From CALGYY01 sp963678485 (GTDB taxonomy: Bacteria; Bacteroidota; Bacteroidia; Bacteroidales; CAIWKO01), in the NCBI GenBank assembly GCA_963678485.1, contig OY782882.1:558001-622000 (forward strand): a DNA stretch of 64,000 bases, given 5' to 3'. Positions 16,969-25,809 of the stretch are shown piece by piece. The notes below the pieces were generated by a model that was not told the origin of the DNA, did no database searches, and saw only the letters and a program-made list of their open reading frames with translations. The position numbers were made by a program, and so were the translations under genes. Numbering within the stretch: the stretch's first letter is position 1; each line of letters begins with the position of its first letter.

Positions 16969-17964
16969 ATGGGAAGTCCGAATTTTGTTGATTATGTGAA
17001 GATCTACTGCTGTTCTGGCAATGGAGGGGCAGGCTCTGCGCATCTCCGACGTGAGAAATTTGTTCCCCGCGGTGGTCCTGATGGTGGTGATGGCGGACGA
17101 GGCGGACACATTATCCTTCAAGGGAATGCTCAGCTATGGACATTACTGCATCTTAGATACACTAAGCATCTGATGGCTGGTCACGGTGGTGCAGGAAGCA
17201 GACAACGTATGACCGGTGCTGACGGCAAGGATGTTATTATTGAAGTGCCTCTGGGAACGGTGGCAAAGAATGCTGAAACAGGCGAAGTGATTGCCGAAAT
17301 TACCACCGATGGCGAACAAAAGATTTTGTTGCACGGTGGACGAGGTGGTCTGGGCAATGACCATTTTAAATCGGCTACGCACCAAACTCCACGGTTTGCT
17401 CAACCCGGTGAACCGGGCATTGAACAATGGCACATTCTCGAACTGAAGATACTTGCTGATGTTGGTCTGGTAGGTTTTCCAAATGCCGGCAAATCTACCC
17501 TGCTTTCGGTGATTTCAGCCGCCAAACCTGAAATTGCAGACTATCCGTTCACAACTCTCACTCCTAATCTTGGTGTGGTAAGCTATCGCGACGACCGATC
17601 ATTTGTTGTTGCGGATATCCCCGGAATCATTGAAGGAGCCAGTGAAGGCAAAGGACTTGGATTGCGATTCCTGCGACACATCGAACGCAATGCAGTACTG
17701 TTATTCATGGTACCCATCGACTGTAATGATATCAAAAAAGAGTTTGATATCTTATTGCACGAACTCGAAGTGTATAACCCGGATTTACTTGACAAACCGC
17801 GCGTACTGGCAGTTACAAAATGTGACCTTGCCGATGATGAACTGATTCAGGGAATGAAAAAGGGTCTTCCCGCTATCCCTGTAGTTTTTATCTCTTCTAT
17901 TGCTGGTAAAGGTCTGACTGAACTGAAGGATATTCTTTGGAAGACGATGAATCAGAAATATTAA
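16969..17964 (+). CDS. obg: Obg-family GTPase
   Basis: Essential ribosome-associated GTPase acting in 50S assembly and stress signalling. The 331-residue protein has the glycine-rich Obg domain first (GNGGAGSAHLRREKFVPRGG, GGDGGRGGH), then the G domain with G1 GFPNAGKST at residue 169, G3 DIPGIIEGA, G4 TKCD (usually NKxD) and an SSIAGKG G5 region. There is no long C-terminal extension. It is preceded by an unusually good Shine-Dalgarno site and followed after 4 bp by a PAP2 phosphatase gene, so the hpt-adk-obg-PAP2 genes probably form one operon. Confidence 0.95.
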   Translation: MGSPNFVDYVKIYCCSGNGGAGSAHLRREKFVPRGGPDGGDGGRGGHIILQGNAQLWTLLHLRYTKHLMAGHGGAGSRQRMTGADGKDVIIEVPLGTVAKNAETGEVIAEITTDGEQKILLHGGRGGLGNDHFKSATHQTPRFAQPGEPGIEQWHILELKILADVGLVGFPNAGKSTLLSVISAAKPEIADYPFTTLTPNLGVVSYRDDRSFVVADIPGIIEGASEGKGLGLRFLRHIERNAVLLFMVPIDCNDIKKEFDILLHELEVYNPDLLDKPRVLAVTKCDLADDELIQGMKKGLPAIPVVFISSIAGKGLTELKDILWKTMNQKY

Positions 17965-17968
17965 TAGA

Positions 17969-18562
17969 ATGCTTGAGAATCTGATACGCTGGGATCAGCA
18001 ATTATTATTAGACATCAATGGCACTCACACTCCATTTTGGGATGAGGTGATGTGGAATATCAGCTGGCCTATAATATGGACGCCGGCCTATATAATTATT
18101 TTGTATTTGTGCATTCGGTATTATAAAATGCAGACCTTCTACATCCTGCTGTTCACGGCAGTTCTAATATTGATTACAGATACAGTTTCAGTGCACGTTT
18201 TTAAAAACATGGTGCAACGATGGCGACCAACTCATGAACCAGCACTTCGCGGTCTGGTGCATATTGTCCACAATTACGAAGGTGGCGACTTTGGCTTCGT
18301 CTCTTCGCATGCCACCAACTTTTTTGGAATCGCCATGTTTTTCACGATGATCTTTCGACGCAATTTAAAATATTTTGCGCTCGTAAGTCTGCTGTTTGCC
18401 GCACTCATTGCATATAGCAGAGTGTATCTGGGAGTTCACTACCCGGGTGATGTTATTTGCGGTGCAATAATAGGCACCCTTGTCGGCTGGGGACTGGGTT
18501 ATTTGTTTTGCATCTTTTCGCGATGGCTGATCCGCAGAAAACATCTGACTACCGCGACTTGA
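17969..18562 (+). CDS. PAP2-family membrane phosphatase
   Basis: A 197-residue integral membrane protein with about five helices and the three PAP2 motifs: KNMVQRWRP (phosphate-binding Lys and Arg), SSHATN (in place of PSGH, keeping the Ser-His pair) and SRVYLGVHYPGDV (Arg, His and Asp of the catalytic site). Such enzymes remove phosphate from phosphatidic acid, undecaprenyl diphosphate or lipid A. It begins 4 bp after obg. Undecaprenyl-diphosphatase is a reasonable guess but lipid A phosphatase cannot be excluded. Confidence 0.85.
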   Translation: MLENLIRWDQQLLLDINGTHTPFWDEVMWNISWPIIWTPAYIIILYLCIRYYKMQTFYILLFTAVLILITDTVSVHVFKNMVQRWRPTHEPALRGLVHIVHNYEGGDFGFVSSHATNFFGIAMFFTMIFRRNLKYFALVSLLFAALIAYSRVYLGVHYPGDVICGAIIGTLVGWGLGYLFCIFSRWLIRRKHLTTAT

Positions 18563-18575
18563 ACGAAAGCAATTC

Positions 18576-19046
18576 TTAGATAGAATAGCCTGATTCTCGT
18601 CCACTGATGCGCTTTACGTCTACTTTATAGACACAGACTTCATTAACGGCAGGCGCATTAAAACTGAATTCTCTGCTGGTATATTTCTTCATCACTACAT
18701 TTAGTATGCGCTTCTTTTCTTCAAAATCATCGATAAATTCGATGCTACCATGTACCAGCACACTGCGATATTTCATCCCGTATGAACAAGCCACCTCATC
18801 ATGCGAATGCCGCAAAGTATGATCAGTACTAAAGGCAATACAAACATTAGGATTCTTGCGCAATATGTCCATCTTCATGCCTTCCTGCGCCGAATGTAAA
18901 TAAACTGTATTTCCCTCGTACCCGAAATTAAAAGGCAGAACATATGGCAAACTATCACTATCAACCATTGCAACATAACAGCAATCACAACGGTTGATGA
19001 TTTCGTCCATGACGACGCGATCTTTAATGGATTTTGTACGTGGCAT
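18576..19046 (-). CDS. Pyridoxamine 5'-phosphate oxidase-like FMN-binding protein
   Basis: A 156-residue protein of the split-barrel flavin-binding fold. Typical features are CCYVAMVDSDSLPYVLPFNFGYEGNTVYLHSA near the N-terminus (CYVAM strand, VLPFNFGYEG) and GMKMDILRKNPNVCIAF, as in NimA-like/pyridoxamine oxidase-related proteins. It likely binds FMN or a related cofactor and reduces small molecules, but the substrate is unknown. The start at MPRTKSIKD is chosen because a near-consensus TATCTTTA lies 14-21 bases upstream inside the longer frame. The gene is convergent with the PAP2 gene and divergent from the HAD gene. Confidence 0.8.
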   Translation of the reverse strand: MPRTKSIKDRVVMDEIINRCDCCYVAMVDSDSLPYVLPFNFGYEGNTVYLHSAQEGMKMDILRKNPNVCIAFSTDHTLRHSHDEVACSYGMKYRSVLVHGSIEFIDDFEEKKRILNVVMKKYTSREFSFNAPAVNEVCVYKVDVKRISGRESGYSI

Positions 19047-19137
19047 ATTTTGAATGTTTGATGGTAAAGATAGCAAAATACCTCCTTCCCTCACTCTCAC
19101 ATTATCGCATTAACACATTAGCACAGTAATTTTGTTT

Positions 19138-19145
19138 TATCTTTG
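19138..19145 (+). promoter_or_regulatory. -7 promoter element TATCTTTG for the HAD gene
   Basis: Exact TAnnTTTG, eight bases before the ATG at 19154, predicting a leader of only a few bases. Confidence 0.65.
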
Positions 19146-19153
19146 CCGCTCCT

Positions 19154-19855
19154 ATGGCTGAAAACAAATATCGTCATATCATATTTGATCTCGACAGAAC
19201 CCTTTGGGATTTTGACACAAACTCCTTGCTGGCGCTTCAGGAGATGTATGAAGCACTGGCATTACAAGAGAAAGGAGTTGACGATTTTGAAGCCTTTCAT
19301 CACACATACAAGCAAATCAATGCAGGATTGTGGGATGATTACCGAAAAGGCATGGTAACAAGAGAAACGCTTTCGCTGAACAGGTTTCTAAACACCATTC
19401 GATCGTTCTCAGTGGACGATGTTGTACTTGCAACGAAAATGTCGGAGTACTATGTGAAAGCTGTTTCTGAAAAAACCATATTGTTTCCAGAAGTTCACGA
19501 AACACTTAGCTATCTAAAGCCAAAATATGGCTTGCATGTACTTACGAATGGCTTTGCAGATGTACAATATCGCAAGCTTAACCGAAGTGGCTTAGAACGA
19601 TACTTTCAACACATCATTACTTCTGAAGAAGCTGGCGCTCATAAACCCTCTCCATGGATTTTCAATTATGCACTGAAGAAAATTGGTGTACCTGCACATC
19701 AATGTCTCATGGTTGGTGATGATCCCGCTGTTGACCTCATTGGTGCGCGTGATGCTGGCATGGATCAGATGTTCGTAAATTTCGACCACATAAAACAGGA
19801 AGAAACATTCACCTTCGAAGTGGATCATTTAAGCCTGCTCAGAACCTTGCTTTAA
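19154..19855 (+). CDS. HAD-family nucleotidase (YjjG type)
   Basis: A 233-residue haloacid dehalogenase-fold phosphatase. Motif I is DLDRTLWDFD (nucleophile and acid Asp), motif II LTNGF, motif III the conserved Lys in GAHKPSPWIF, and motif IV MVGDDPAVDLIGARDAGM. The TLWDFD signature and length match YjjG-like 5'-nucleotidases that hydrolyse non-canonical pyrimidine monophosphates. It is a single-gene unit with its own promoter. The exact nucleotide specificity is an inference from family resemblance. Confidence 0.85.
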   Translation: MAENKYRHIIFDLDRTLWDFDTNSLLALQEMYEALALQEKGVDDFEAFHHTYKQINAGLWDDYRKGMVTRETLSLNRFLNTIRSFSVDDVVLATKMSEYYVKAVSEKTILFPEVHETLSYLKPKYGLHVLTNGFADVQYRKLNRSGLERYFQHIITSEEAGAHKPSPWIFNYALKKIGVPAHQCLMVGDDPAVDLIGARDAGMDQMFVNFDHIKQEETFTFEVDHLSLLRTLL

Positions 19856-19928
19856 TCTTCCTTATAAAAAGCGTCAATTAGATGTGAATCTAACGTCGAG
19901 GAGCAGCAGTAATAATTATAGAATGCAA

Positions 19929-20588
19929 TTATGGAAGACGGGCAATTGAAGTAATTCTGCCACGCACCTTTTCGCCAAGCGATACCAGAATTTCAGCGTC
20001 GAGCGGTAAGAACATATCAACGCGGCTTCCGAATTTAATGAAGCCCATTTCTTGTCCTTGCTTCACATCAGTCTCTTCTTTCGCGTAACAAACTATACGT
20101 CGTGCAACCATACCGGCAATTTGACGCAATAGAATTTTTTGCCCTTTTGAGTTTTCAACCACCACAGTGGTTCGTTCGTTTTCCGTTGAGGATTTCGGAT
20201 GATGTGCAATAAGATATGAACCTGGATGATATTTGAAATAACAAACCTTACCTGCAACAGGATACCAGTTGATATGCACATTATGGATTGACATAAATAC
20301 TGAAAGCTGAATACATTTTTGCTTCAGATATTCTGGTTCTTCGACTTCTTCAATTGCAACTACAACCCCATCTGCAGAACTAAGCACATCTTGCATACTC
20401 TCGTTCAAACCACGTCCGGGCTTACGAAAAAACCTTAAGACCAGTACCAGCATAACAGCACAAAAGATCCAGAATAAAATATGATATATATAAACTACTG
20501 GGAAAAGTAGTATGAGTGCCAGATTGAACGTTGCTAAAATTGCCAGTGTAACCAGAATAATGGTTTTTCCTTCGCGATGAAATTTCAT
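19929..20588 (-). CDS. psd: Phosphatidylserine decarboxylase (short type)
   Basis: Makes phosphatidylethanolamine from phosphatidylserine in the inner membrane. The 219-residue proenzyme has two N-terminal hydrophobic segments (about residues 10-30 and 33-53) and the conserved FMSIHNVHINWYPVAG region with its His. The self-cleavage site is FGSRVD, where S188 would become the pyruvoyl group of a ~32-residue alpha chain. This is the short PSD form seen in Bacteroidetes and archaea. Its ATG overlaps the cdsA stop by 4 bp, so the two lipid genes are translationally coupled. Confidence 0.92.
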   Translation of the reverse strand: MKFHREGKTIILVTLAILATFNLALILLFPVVYIYHILFWIFCAVMLVLVLRFFRKPGRGLNESMQDVLSSADGVVVAIEEVEEPEYLKQKCIQLSVFMSIHNVHINWYPVAGKVCYFKYHPGSYLIAHHPKSSTENERTTVVVENSKGQKILLRQIAGMVARRIVCYAKEETDVKQGQEMGFIKFGSRVDMFLPLDAEILVSLGEKVRGRITSIARLP

Positions 20589-21412
20589 AAAATTGGATGA
20601 ATATAATTAATATAAGCCAACACACAGGGGGCGCTAATCAGGAGGCTGTCGAAACGATCAAGGAAGCCACCATGACCGGGTAACATGCGCCCGGAATCTT
20701 TCACATCTACACTTCGCTTGAGCAGAGATTCGGCAAGATCACCAAAAGTCCCTGTAACCACAACAATTGCAGCCATTATCACCCACTGAATACTACTAAG
20801 TTCTTTAAAATATATTGACAGGAACCAGCCCATCCCAAGAGCAAACAAGCCCCCGATAATGCTTCCTTCCCATGACTTCTTCGGAGAAATGCGTTCAAAC
20901 AAACGATGTCGGCCAAAAGCCCATCCACCCAGATAGGCCATAGTATCTCCAGTCCATATCAGCACGAAAAATCCAATCAGAATTGAGGGACTTAAACCTG
21001 CTCCGGATGCAGAGGGCACAAATAAAAAGCTAAGTGCCGCAAGAGGAGCTGCAATATAAATTACTGGCAACAATGTTAGAGCGATGTTATTAAACGGTAC
21101 GGTCTTTCTTCTGTACAATTCGATGATAAAAGGAATGACCATCAGTGGTGCAGCAAACAACAAAGCAGATGGGATAAGTTCACCACGCGCAATCAATATA
21201 AGCAGCAGATAAACAATTCCACTAATAATGATTCCGGGAACAACCTGAGGTTTGGCTTCCTGCAATCGAAACAGGCGATAAAATTCAAAAACCGACATTA
21301 CAGCAACAACCAGAAATAGTCCTGCAAAAGAAAATGGATCCCAAAGCATACTGCCAATTACAAGCGAAACAAAGACTGCCCCTGTCAGGGTGCGTATTAT
21401 GAGGTTTTTCAA
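20585..21412 (-). CDS. cdsA: Phosphatidate cytidylyltransferase
   Basis: Makes CDP-diacylglycerol from phosphatidate and CTP, the precursor of phosphatidylserine. The protein has about eight hydrophobic helices and the CdsA signature ending: SPKKSWEGSIIGG, then KRSVDVKDSGRMLPGHGGFLDRFDS with the conserved KDSG, PGHGG and DRxDS. No ATG lies at the expected place; a TTG at 21412, 13 bp after the LUD gene stop, gives a normal 275-residue protein starting LKNLIIRTLTGAVF. An upstream in-frame ATG would overlap the LUD gene by ~95 bp and add an unlikely charged leader. It overlaps psd by 4 bp. Confidence 0.9.
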   Translation of the reverse strand: MKNLIIRTLTGAVFVSLVIGSMLWDPFSFAGLFLVVAVMSVFEFYRLFRLQEAKPQVVPGIIISGIVYLLLILIARGELIPSALLFAAPLMVIPFIIELYRRKTVPFNNIALTLLPVIYIAAPLAALSFLFVPSASGAGLSPSILIGFFVLIWTGDTMAYLGGWAFGRHRLFERISPKKSWEGSIIGGLFALGMGWFLSIYFKELSSIQWVIMAAIVVVTGTFGDLAESLLKRSVDVKDSGRMLPGHGGFLDRFDSLLISAPCVLAYINYIHPIL

Positions 21413-21425
21413 GCTCGGTCCTTTT

Positions 21426-22067
21426 TTATTCCTGATCAACAAGGAATACGTACAACTCTTTTGGTCCATGAGCGCCCATGACCAATGTTTTTTCAATATC
21501 TGCCGTGCGGCTCGGTCCACTTATTACCGAAACCACCGAAGGCATTCCGTTCGCGTAGCGCTCGCGAATTCCCGAAAGGGCATCCTGAAGATCAGGCACC
21601 AGTTGCCTGGTATAGGCATGAACAAAATGAAATTCCGGATAGACCACCATACGTCTCCCCGACGATTGTCTAGATGAGACCATGATGCTACCAAGTCGAG
21701 CAATCAAGTATTCACAGGAACCAAGACCAATGCGCGCATCCAACAAGTCAGCCTCTTTATTGCTGAATGGAATCGAAGACTCTCCAAGTAAATTGCATAA
21801 GTTCGGTTCTGTGCAAAAAATCTCTTTTATGGATTGCTGATCCAGTACAGCTTTCAAATTCTGAATAAACTCCGAATCGTTTTCACAAAAAACAAATTTT
21901 CCGGCAATGCGAGTAAATTCCTGAGCGAAGGTTAAATCAAGGCTTTCGGTGATTTCCTGATACATGGGACTATTAAAATCAATATCCGTATAAGGATTTT
22001 CCGTTTGAGAAATACTTGCGTTCCGAATAGCTTTCAGAACTTTTTCGCGTGAGGTGGATTCGTCCAT
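21426..22067 (-). CDS. LUD-domain (LutC/YkgG-type) protein
   Basis: A 213-residue protein with the LUD domain found in lactate-utilisation proteins: GLGSCEYLIARLGSIMVSS, the VVYPEFHFVHAYTRQLVPDLQ segment and the ending VISGPSRTADIEKTLVMGAHGP (SRTADIE is the family hallmark). LutC acts with LutA and LutB in L-lactate oxidation, but those partners are absent here. A lone copy between ftsH and cdsA is a recurrent Bacteroidetes arrangement, so it probably has another role. The start is 20 bp after ftsH. Confidence 0.85.
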   Translation of the reverse strand: MDESTSREKVLKAIRNASISQTENPYTDIDFNSPMYQEITESLDLTFAQEFTRIAGKFVFCENDSEFIQNLKAVLDQQSIKEIFCTEPNLCNLLGESSIPFSNKEADLLDARIGLGSCEYLIARLGSIMVSSRQSSGRRMVVYPEFHFVHAYTRQLVPDLQDALSGIRERYANGMPSVVSVISGPSRTADIEKTLVMGAHGPKELYVFLVDQE

Positions 22068-22087
22068 ATTTTCTGAAAAGCTGATTA

Positions 22088-24247
22088 TTATTCGTTTTTA
22101 GGAGGATCTTTCAGGAAGATATCATCATCAGGTTTCTTCGCATTCTCTTCGTTGGCCAAGGCATCATCCAGCTTTTTCTTTTCTTCGTTTTCTTTTCTAA
22201 GTTTAGATGCAGAGCCATGTTTACCAACCTGTGAAGAAATTTCATCAGCATTGATATCGTTCCACTCACGTTTACCAAAGATAGCTTCAACATCTTCTCT
22301 AAAGATTACTTCTTTTTCAAGAAGCAAATCAGCTAATTGTTTTACTTTTTCAAGATTGTCGCGGATGATTTTCTTAGCCCGTTCATAGGCTTCTTCAACC
22401 ATTAAGCTAATCTCCTGATCAATCACCTCAGCAGTCTTTTCGCTATATGGTTTTTGCAAAGCAAATTCCTGTTGACCCGATGAATCGTAATAACTAATAT
22501 TCCCAATCTTTTTATTGAGGCCATAATAAACAGTCATCGCAAACGCAGCTTTAGTCACGCGTTCAAGATCGTTCAATGCTCCGGTGGATATTTTTCCAAA
22601 GTTCACTTCTTCAGATGCGCGTCCGCCAAGCGTTGCAGTGATCTCGTCAAACATTTGCTCTGTTGTTGTAATCTGTCTTTCCTCAGGTAAGTACCATGCA
22701 GCACCCAGGGATTTTCCGCGAGGAACAATGGTAACCTTTACCAATGGTGAAGCATAACGAACAAGCCAGCTAATAGAGGCATGACCTGCTTCGTGGAAGG
22801 CAATGACTTTCTTTTCATCTTGTGAAATGAGCTTATTGCGCTTTTCAAGCCCACCAATGATGCGGTCGATAGCATCAATAAAATCCTGTTTATCGATGCT
22901 TGTTTTATTTTTGCGAGCGGCAATCAAGGCCGATTCATTACAAACATTTGCAATGTCAGCACCTGAGAAACCTGGGGTCTGACGGGCAAGAAATTCAACT
23001 TCCACTTCACTCTCATTGTATTTCAATGGACGCATATGAACATGGAAAATTGCTTTACGCTCTTCAAGATCGGGAAGTTCAACATGAATCTGACGATCGA
23101 AGCGTCCTGCACGCAGTAACGCACGGTCGAGGATATCTGCACGGTTCGTAGCAGCAAGGATGATTACACCCTGATTGCTCGAGAATCCGTCCATTTCAGT
23201 CAACAACTGATTGAGGGTGTTTTCGCGCTCATCGTTGGAACCAGTATATGGATTCTTTCCGCGAGCACGCCCAATGGCGTCTATTTCATCAATAAAGATG
23301 ATACATGGAGCTTTTTCTTTAGCTTGCTTAAAGAGGTCACGTACACGTGAAGCGCCTACGCCCACAAACATTTCAACAAAGTCGGAACCTGACAATGAGA
23401 AGAACGGAACCTTTGCTTCACCTGCAACAGCCTTTGCCAATAAGGTCTTTCCTGTTCCCGGAGGGCCTACCAATAGCGCACCTTTGGGAATTTTACCTCC
23501 AAGTTGAGTGTATTTTTTTGGATCTTTAAGAAATTCTACAATTTCCATGATCTCAACTTTAGCTTCTTCCAAACCCGCAACATCATTGAAGTTGATGGAA
23601 ACAGAGGTGTTTTTATCGAACAACTGTGCCCGTGATTTGCCAACGTTGAAGATCTGTCCACCACCCGATCCTTTGCCCATTACGCGCATCAATACAAACC
23701 AAAGGACAATAAGAAGTATGATAGGAATAACCCAGCTGAGTATTTCTCCACCCCAGTTTTTCTGGGTTTCATAGGTGATGTCGACAGGTTGATCTGTTTT
23801 AAGAATGATCTGTTTTTGCAGAGAGGTCTTCCCTACTGTATCCTGACTTAAAATCTTCTTCTCTGCATCTCTGACTTTTTCTTCAAAATTATCGATAGAT
23901 CCAATTTCGAATGTGTAATGTGGGCCTTCATTGATGCTGCCGCCCAAACCTTGTGAACGGAAATCTTTATATGCAGTATCAGATTCTATTTTTTCTTTCT
24001 TAATAAACACCTGAACGCTTTCCTTGTTAACAACGAGGATTTTCTCTACATCCTTTTTTGAAAGCATTTTCTCGAATTGTCCCCAACTCGTATCCTTGGT
24101 TGTGCCGCCCCAATTACTAAAGAATTGCAGAGCAATGAACACAAGAGCCAATATACCATATATCCAATAGAAATTGAATTTGCGCTTCGGGCCCATTCCC
24201 GGAAGGTTACTATTGTTTTGGAACGGTCTATTTTTTTGATCAGTCAT
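22088..24247 (-). CDS. ftsH: ATP-dependent zinc metalloprotease FtsH
   Basis: Membrane-anchored AAA protease that degrades misfolded and regulatory membrane proteins. The 719-residue chain has an N-terminal helix (about 27-44), a periplasmic domain, a second helix (about 168-188), the AAA module with Walker A GPPGTGKT at 261-268, Walker B IIFIDEIDAIGR, the SRH region TNRADILDRALLRAGRFD, and the zinc site HEAGH at 485-489. The C-terminal ~40 residues are Lys/Glu/Asp rich. It follows rsfS by 23 bp and precedes the LUD gene by 20 bp. Confidence 0.96.
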   Translation of the reverse strand: MTDQKNRPFQNNSNLPGMGPKRKFNFYWIYGILALVFIALQFFSNWGGTTKDTSWGQFEKMLSKKDVEKILVVNKESVQVFIKKEKIESDTAYKDFRSQGLGGSINEGPHYTFEIGSIDNFEEKVRDAEKKILSQDTVGKTSLQKQIILKTDQPVDITYETQKNWGGEILSWVIPIILLIVLWFVLMRVMGKGSGGGQIFNVGKSRAQLFDKNTSVSINFNDVAGLEEAKVEIMEIVEFLKDPKKYTQLGGKIPKGALLVGPPGTGKTLLAKAVAGEAKVPFFSLSGSDFVEMFVGVGASRVRDLFKQAKEKAPCIIFIDEIDAIGRARGKNPYTGSNDERENTLNQLLTEMDGFSSNQGVIILAATNRADILDRALLRAGRFDRQIHVELPDLEERKAIFHVHMRPLKYNESEVEVEFLARQTPGFSGADIANVCNESALIAARKNKTSIDKQDFIDAIDRIIGGLEKRNKLISQDEKKVIAFHEAGHASISWLVRYASPLVKVTIVPRGKSLGAAWYLPEERQITTTEQMFDEITATLGGRASEEVNFGKISTGALNDLERVTKAAFAMTVYYGLNKKIGNISYYDSSGQQEFALQKPYSEKTAEVIDQEISLMVEEAYERAKKIIRDNLEKVKQLADLLLEKEVIFREDVEAIFGKREWNDINADEISSQVGKHGSASKLRKENEEKKKLDDALANEENAKKPDDDIFLKDPPKNE

Positions 24248-24270
24248 TTTAGTTGTCCATTAGTTGGTGA

Positions 24271-24648
24271 TTATTCCTCTGTCGGAATTTCTTTTACAAT
24301 CGCATCTGCCCACAATTTCTCGAGTTGGTAAAAATCGCGCGTCGTAGCCTGAAATACATGCGCTACCACATCCACGTAATCGAGCAGTATCCACTCAGCA
24401 TTTTCTTTCCCTTCGCGGTGCCAGGGTTTTTCTTTAATTTTCACTCTAACCTTTTCTTCAATGGCATCAGCAATGGATTCCACCTGTGTACGGGAGGTTC
24501 CATGACAGATAATGAAATATTTGCACACACTGTTTTTAACTTTGGATAAATCTAGGCTTACAATGTCTTTTGCTTTGTAATCCTGCATTCCGCTAATTAC
24601 GGCTTCAGCTAATTTCTTTGATTGTGTACTTGTTTTTTTTACAGGCAT
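24271..24648 (-). CDS. rsfS: Ribosomal silencing factor RsfS
   Basis: Binds ribosomal protein L14 and blocks subunit joining when nutrients are scarce. The protein (125 residues from this start) contains the DUF143 features VSLDLSKVKNSVCKYFIICHG, the SRTQVESIADAIEE helix, and KPWHREGKENAEWILLDYVDVVAHVF. The ATG at 24648 (MPVKKTST) is used because a TAATTTTG promoter element overlaps the position of the in-frame ATG at 24675. It is first in the rsfS-ftsH-LUD-cdsA-psd operon. Confidence 0.93.
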   Translation of the reverse strand: MPVKKTSTQSKKLAEAVISGMQDYKAKDIVSLDLSKVKNSVCKYFIICHGTSRTQVESIADAIEEKVRVKIKEKPWHREGKENAEWILLDYVDVVAHVFQATTRDFYQLEKLWADAIVKEIPTEE

Positions 24649-24672
24649 TCGCTTCTTATTGGTTTTGAAAGG

Positions 24673-24680
24673 CAAAATTA
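24673..24680 (-). promoter_or_regulatory. -7 promoter element TAATTTTG of the rsfS-ftsH operon
   Basis: The plus strand reads CAAAATTA, an exact reverse TAnnTTTG, 24 bases before the chosen rsfS start. It would drive all five minus-strand genes down to psd. Confidence 0.65.
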
Positions 24681-24986
24681 ATCATTTTTATGGAAGATAG
24701 TGCAGTAGATATGCTTAGATTTATTGGAAGGCACAAAGGTCCATTTAGCAGTTAAAGATTCTTTGAGATAAAAGCCCATAAAGGCACTATTGCTTAAGCC
24801 AGAAAGAAAACTTTCAGCTACTCCGACACTAACTCATGTTATTAAAGAACGATGTTGTAACTTTGATGAAGAATTGAAGCCATTATCCAAGGGGTTCATT
24901 CTATTGAATGACACATAGTCAAAAGGGTTGCCAGATGCGGAATGCTGCCAAGATGGCAGGAGCAGGTTTGCAAGGTATCATTGAAA

Positions 24987-25742
24987 ATGACTTCTATGCG
25001 AATTACAGGAATTGAAATTATCAGGCTTAATGAGGTGGACTCCACACAGGATGAGCTTAGGACTCGGGTTATGAGTGACCCGATTCAAGAAGGAACCGTT
25101 GTAACTGCCCGTAAACAGGGCAAAGGCAGAGGCCTAGGTGAGAATGTCTGGGAAAGCGAAGAAGGCGCTAACCTCTTGATGAGTCTTTTGTGGAAGCCAG
25201 TGTTCTTGCATGTATCACAGCAGTTTCTGTTGACCAAAGTGGTTTCCCTTGCAGTGGCCGACCTTATGCAGTCAATTATTCAACAGTCCGATATCCGGAT
25301 CAAATGGCCTAATGATGTATATGTCGGCGACCGAAAAATTGCCGGAATTCTTATCGAAAATTCAATTATTGGCGAACAGTTTCAATACTGCCTAATTGGC
25401 ATTGGGATTAATATTAATCAGACCGCTTTTAGCAAAACCCTGCCGAATCCAGTTTCCCTTTCGCAGCTAAAAGGCAATGAACTATCAATTGATCATTGTT
25501 TACAATTGCTATGTGAGTTCCTCGATCAGAAACTCCTCCAGCTAAAAAATGATATAAGGTCGCTGAATACCGATTATCTTAATAGACTTTACCGATTCAA
25601 TACAACTGCTCCATTCCTAATAGATAAAAAGCAAATTGAGGCCAGAATCACTGGTGTTAGCCCATTTGGAATGCTACAATTAGCAATGCCCGATGGAAAA
25701 ACAGCTGAGTTTGATATGAAGCAGATTAAATTTATTATGTGA
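24987..25742 (+). CDS. birA: Biotin--[acetyl-CoA-carboxylase] ligase (no repressor domain)
   Basis: Attaches biotin to carboxylase subunits. The 251-residue protein starts directly with the catalytic domain: LNEVDSTQDEL, the biotinyl-AMP loop GKGRGLGENVWESE, KWPNDVYVGDRKIAGILIE and GIGININ. There is no N-terminal helix-turn-helix, so it is a monofunctional ligase and not a biotin-operon repressor. The ATG at 24987 begins at the domain edge; a possible TAACTTTG element lies 122 bases upstream (24858-24865), so a longer leader or a start at 24942 remains possible. It is divergent from rsfS. Confidence 0.9.
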   Translation: MTSMRITGIEIIRLNEVDSTQDELRTRVMSDPIQEGTVVTARKQGKGRGLGENVWESEEGANLLMSLLWKPVFLHVSQQFLLTKVVSLAVADLMQSIIQQSDIRIKWPNDVYVGDRKIAGILIENSIIGEQFQYCLIGIGININQTAFSKTLPNPVSLSQLKGNELSIDHCLQLLCEFLDQKLLQLKNDIRSLNTDYLNRLYRFNTTAPFLIDKKQIEARITGVSPFGMLQLAMPDGKTAEFDMKQIKFIM

Positions 25743-25809
25743 TGACTAAGATTGCGTCTTCATCGATTGGTTAAAATTATCAGGTGCTTTCGGCTTAAAA
25801 CACGAATTA

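Noticed and set aside
21413..21520. ATG start of cdsA at 21520
   Set aside because: It would overlap the LUD gene by about 95 bp and add a non-CdsA leader; the TTG at 21412 fits better.
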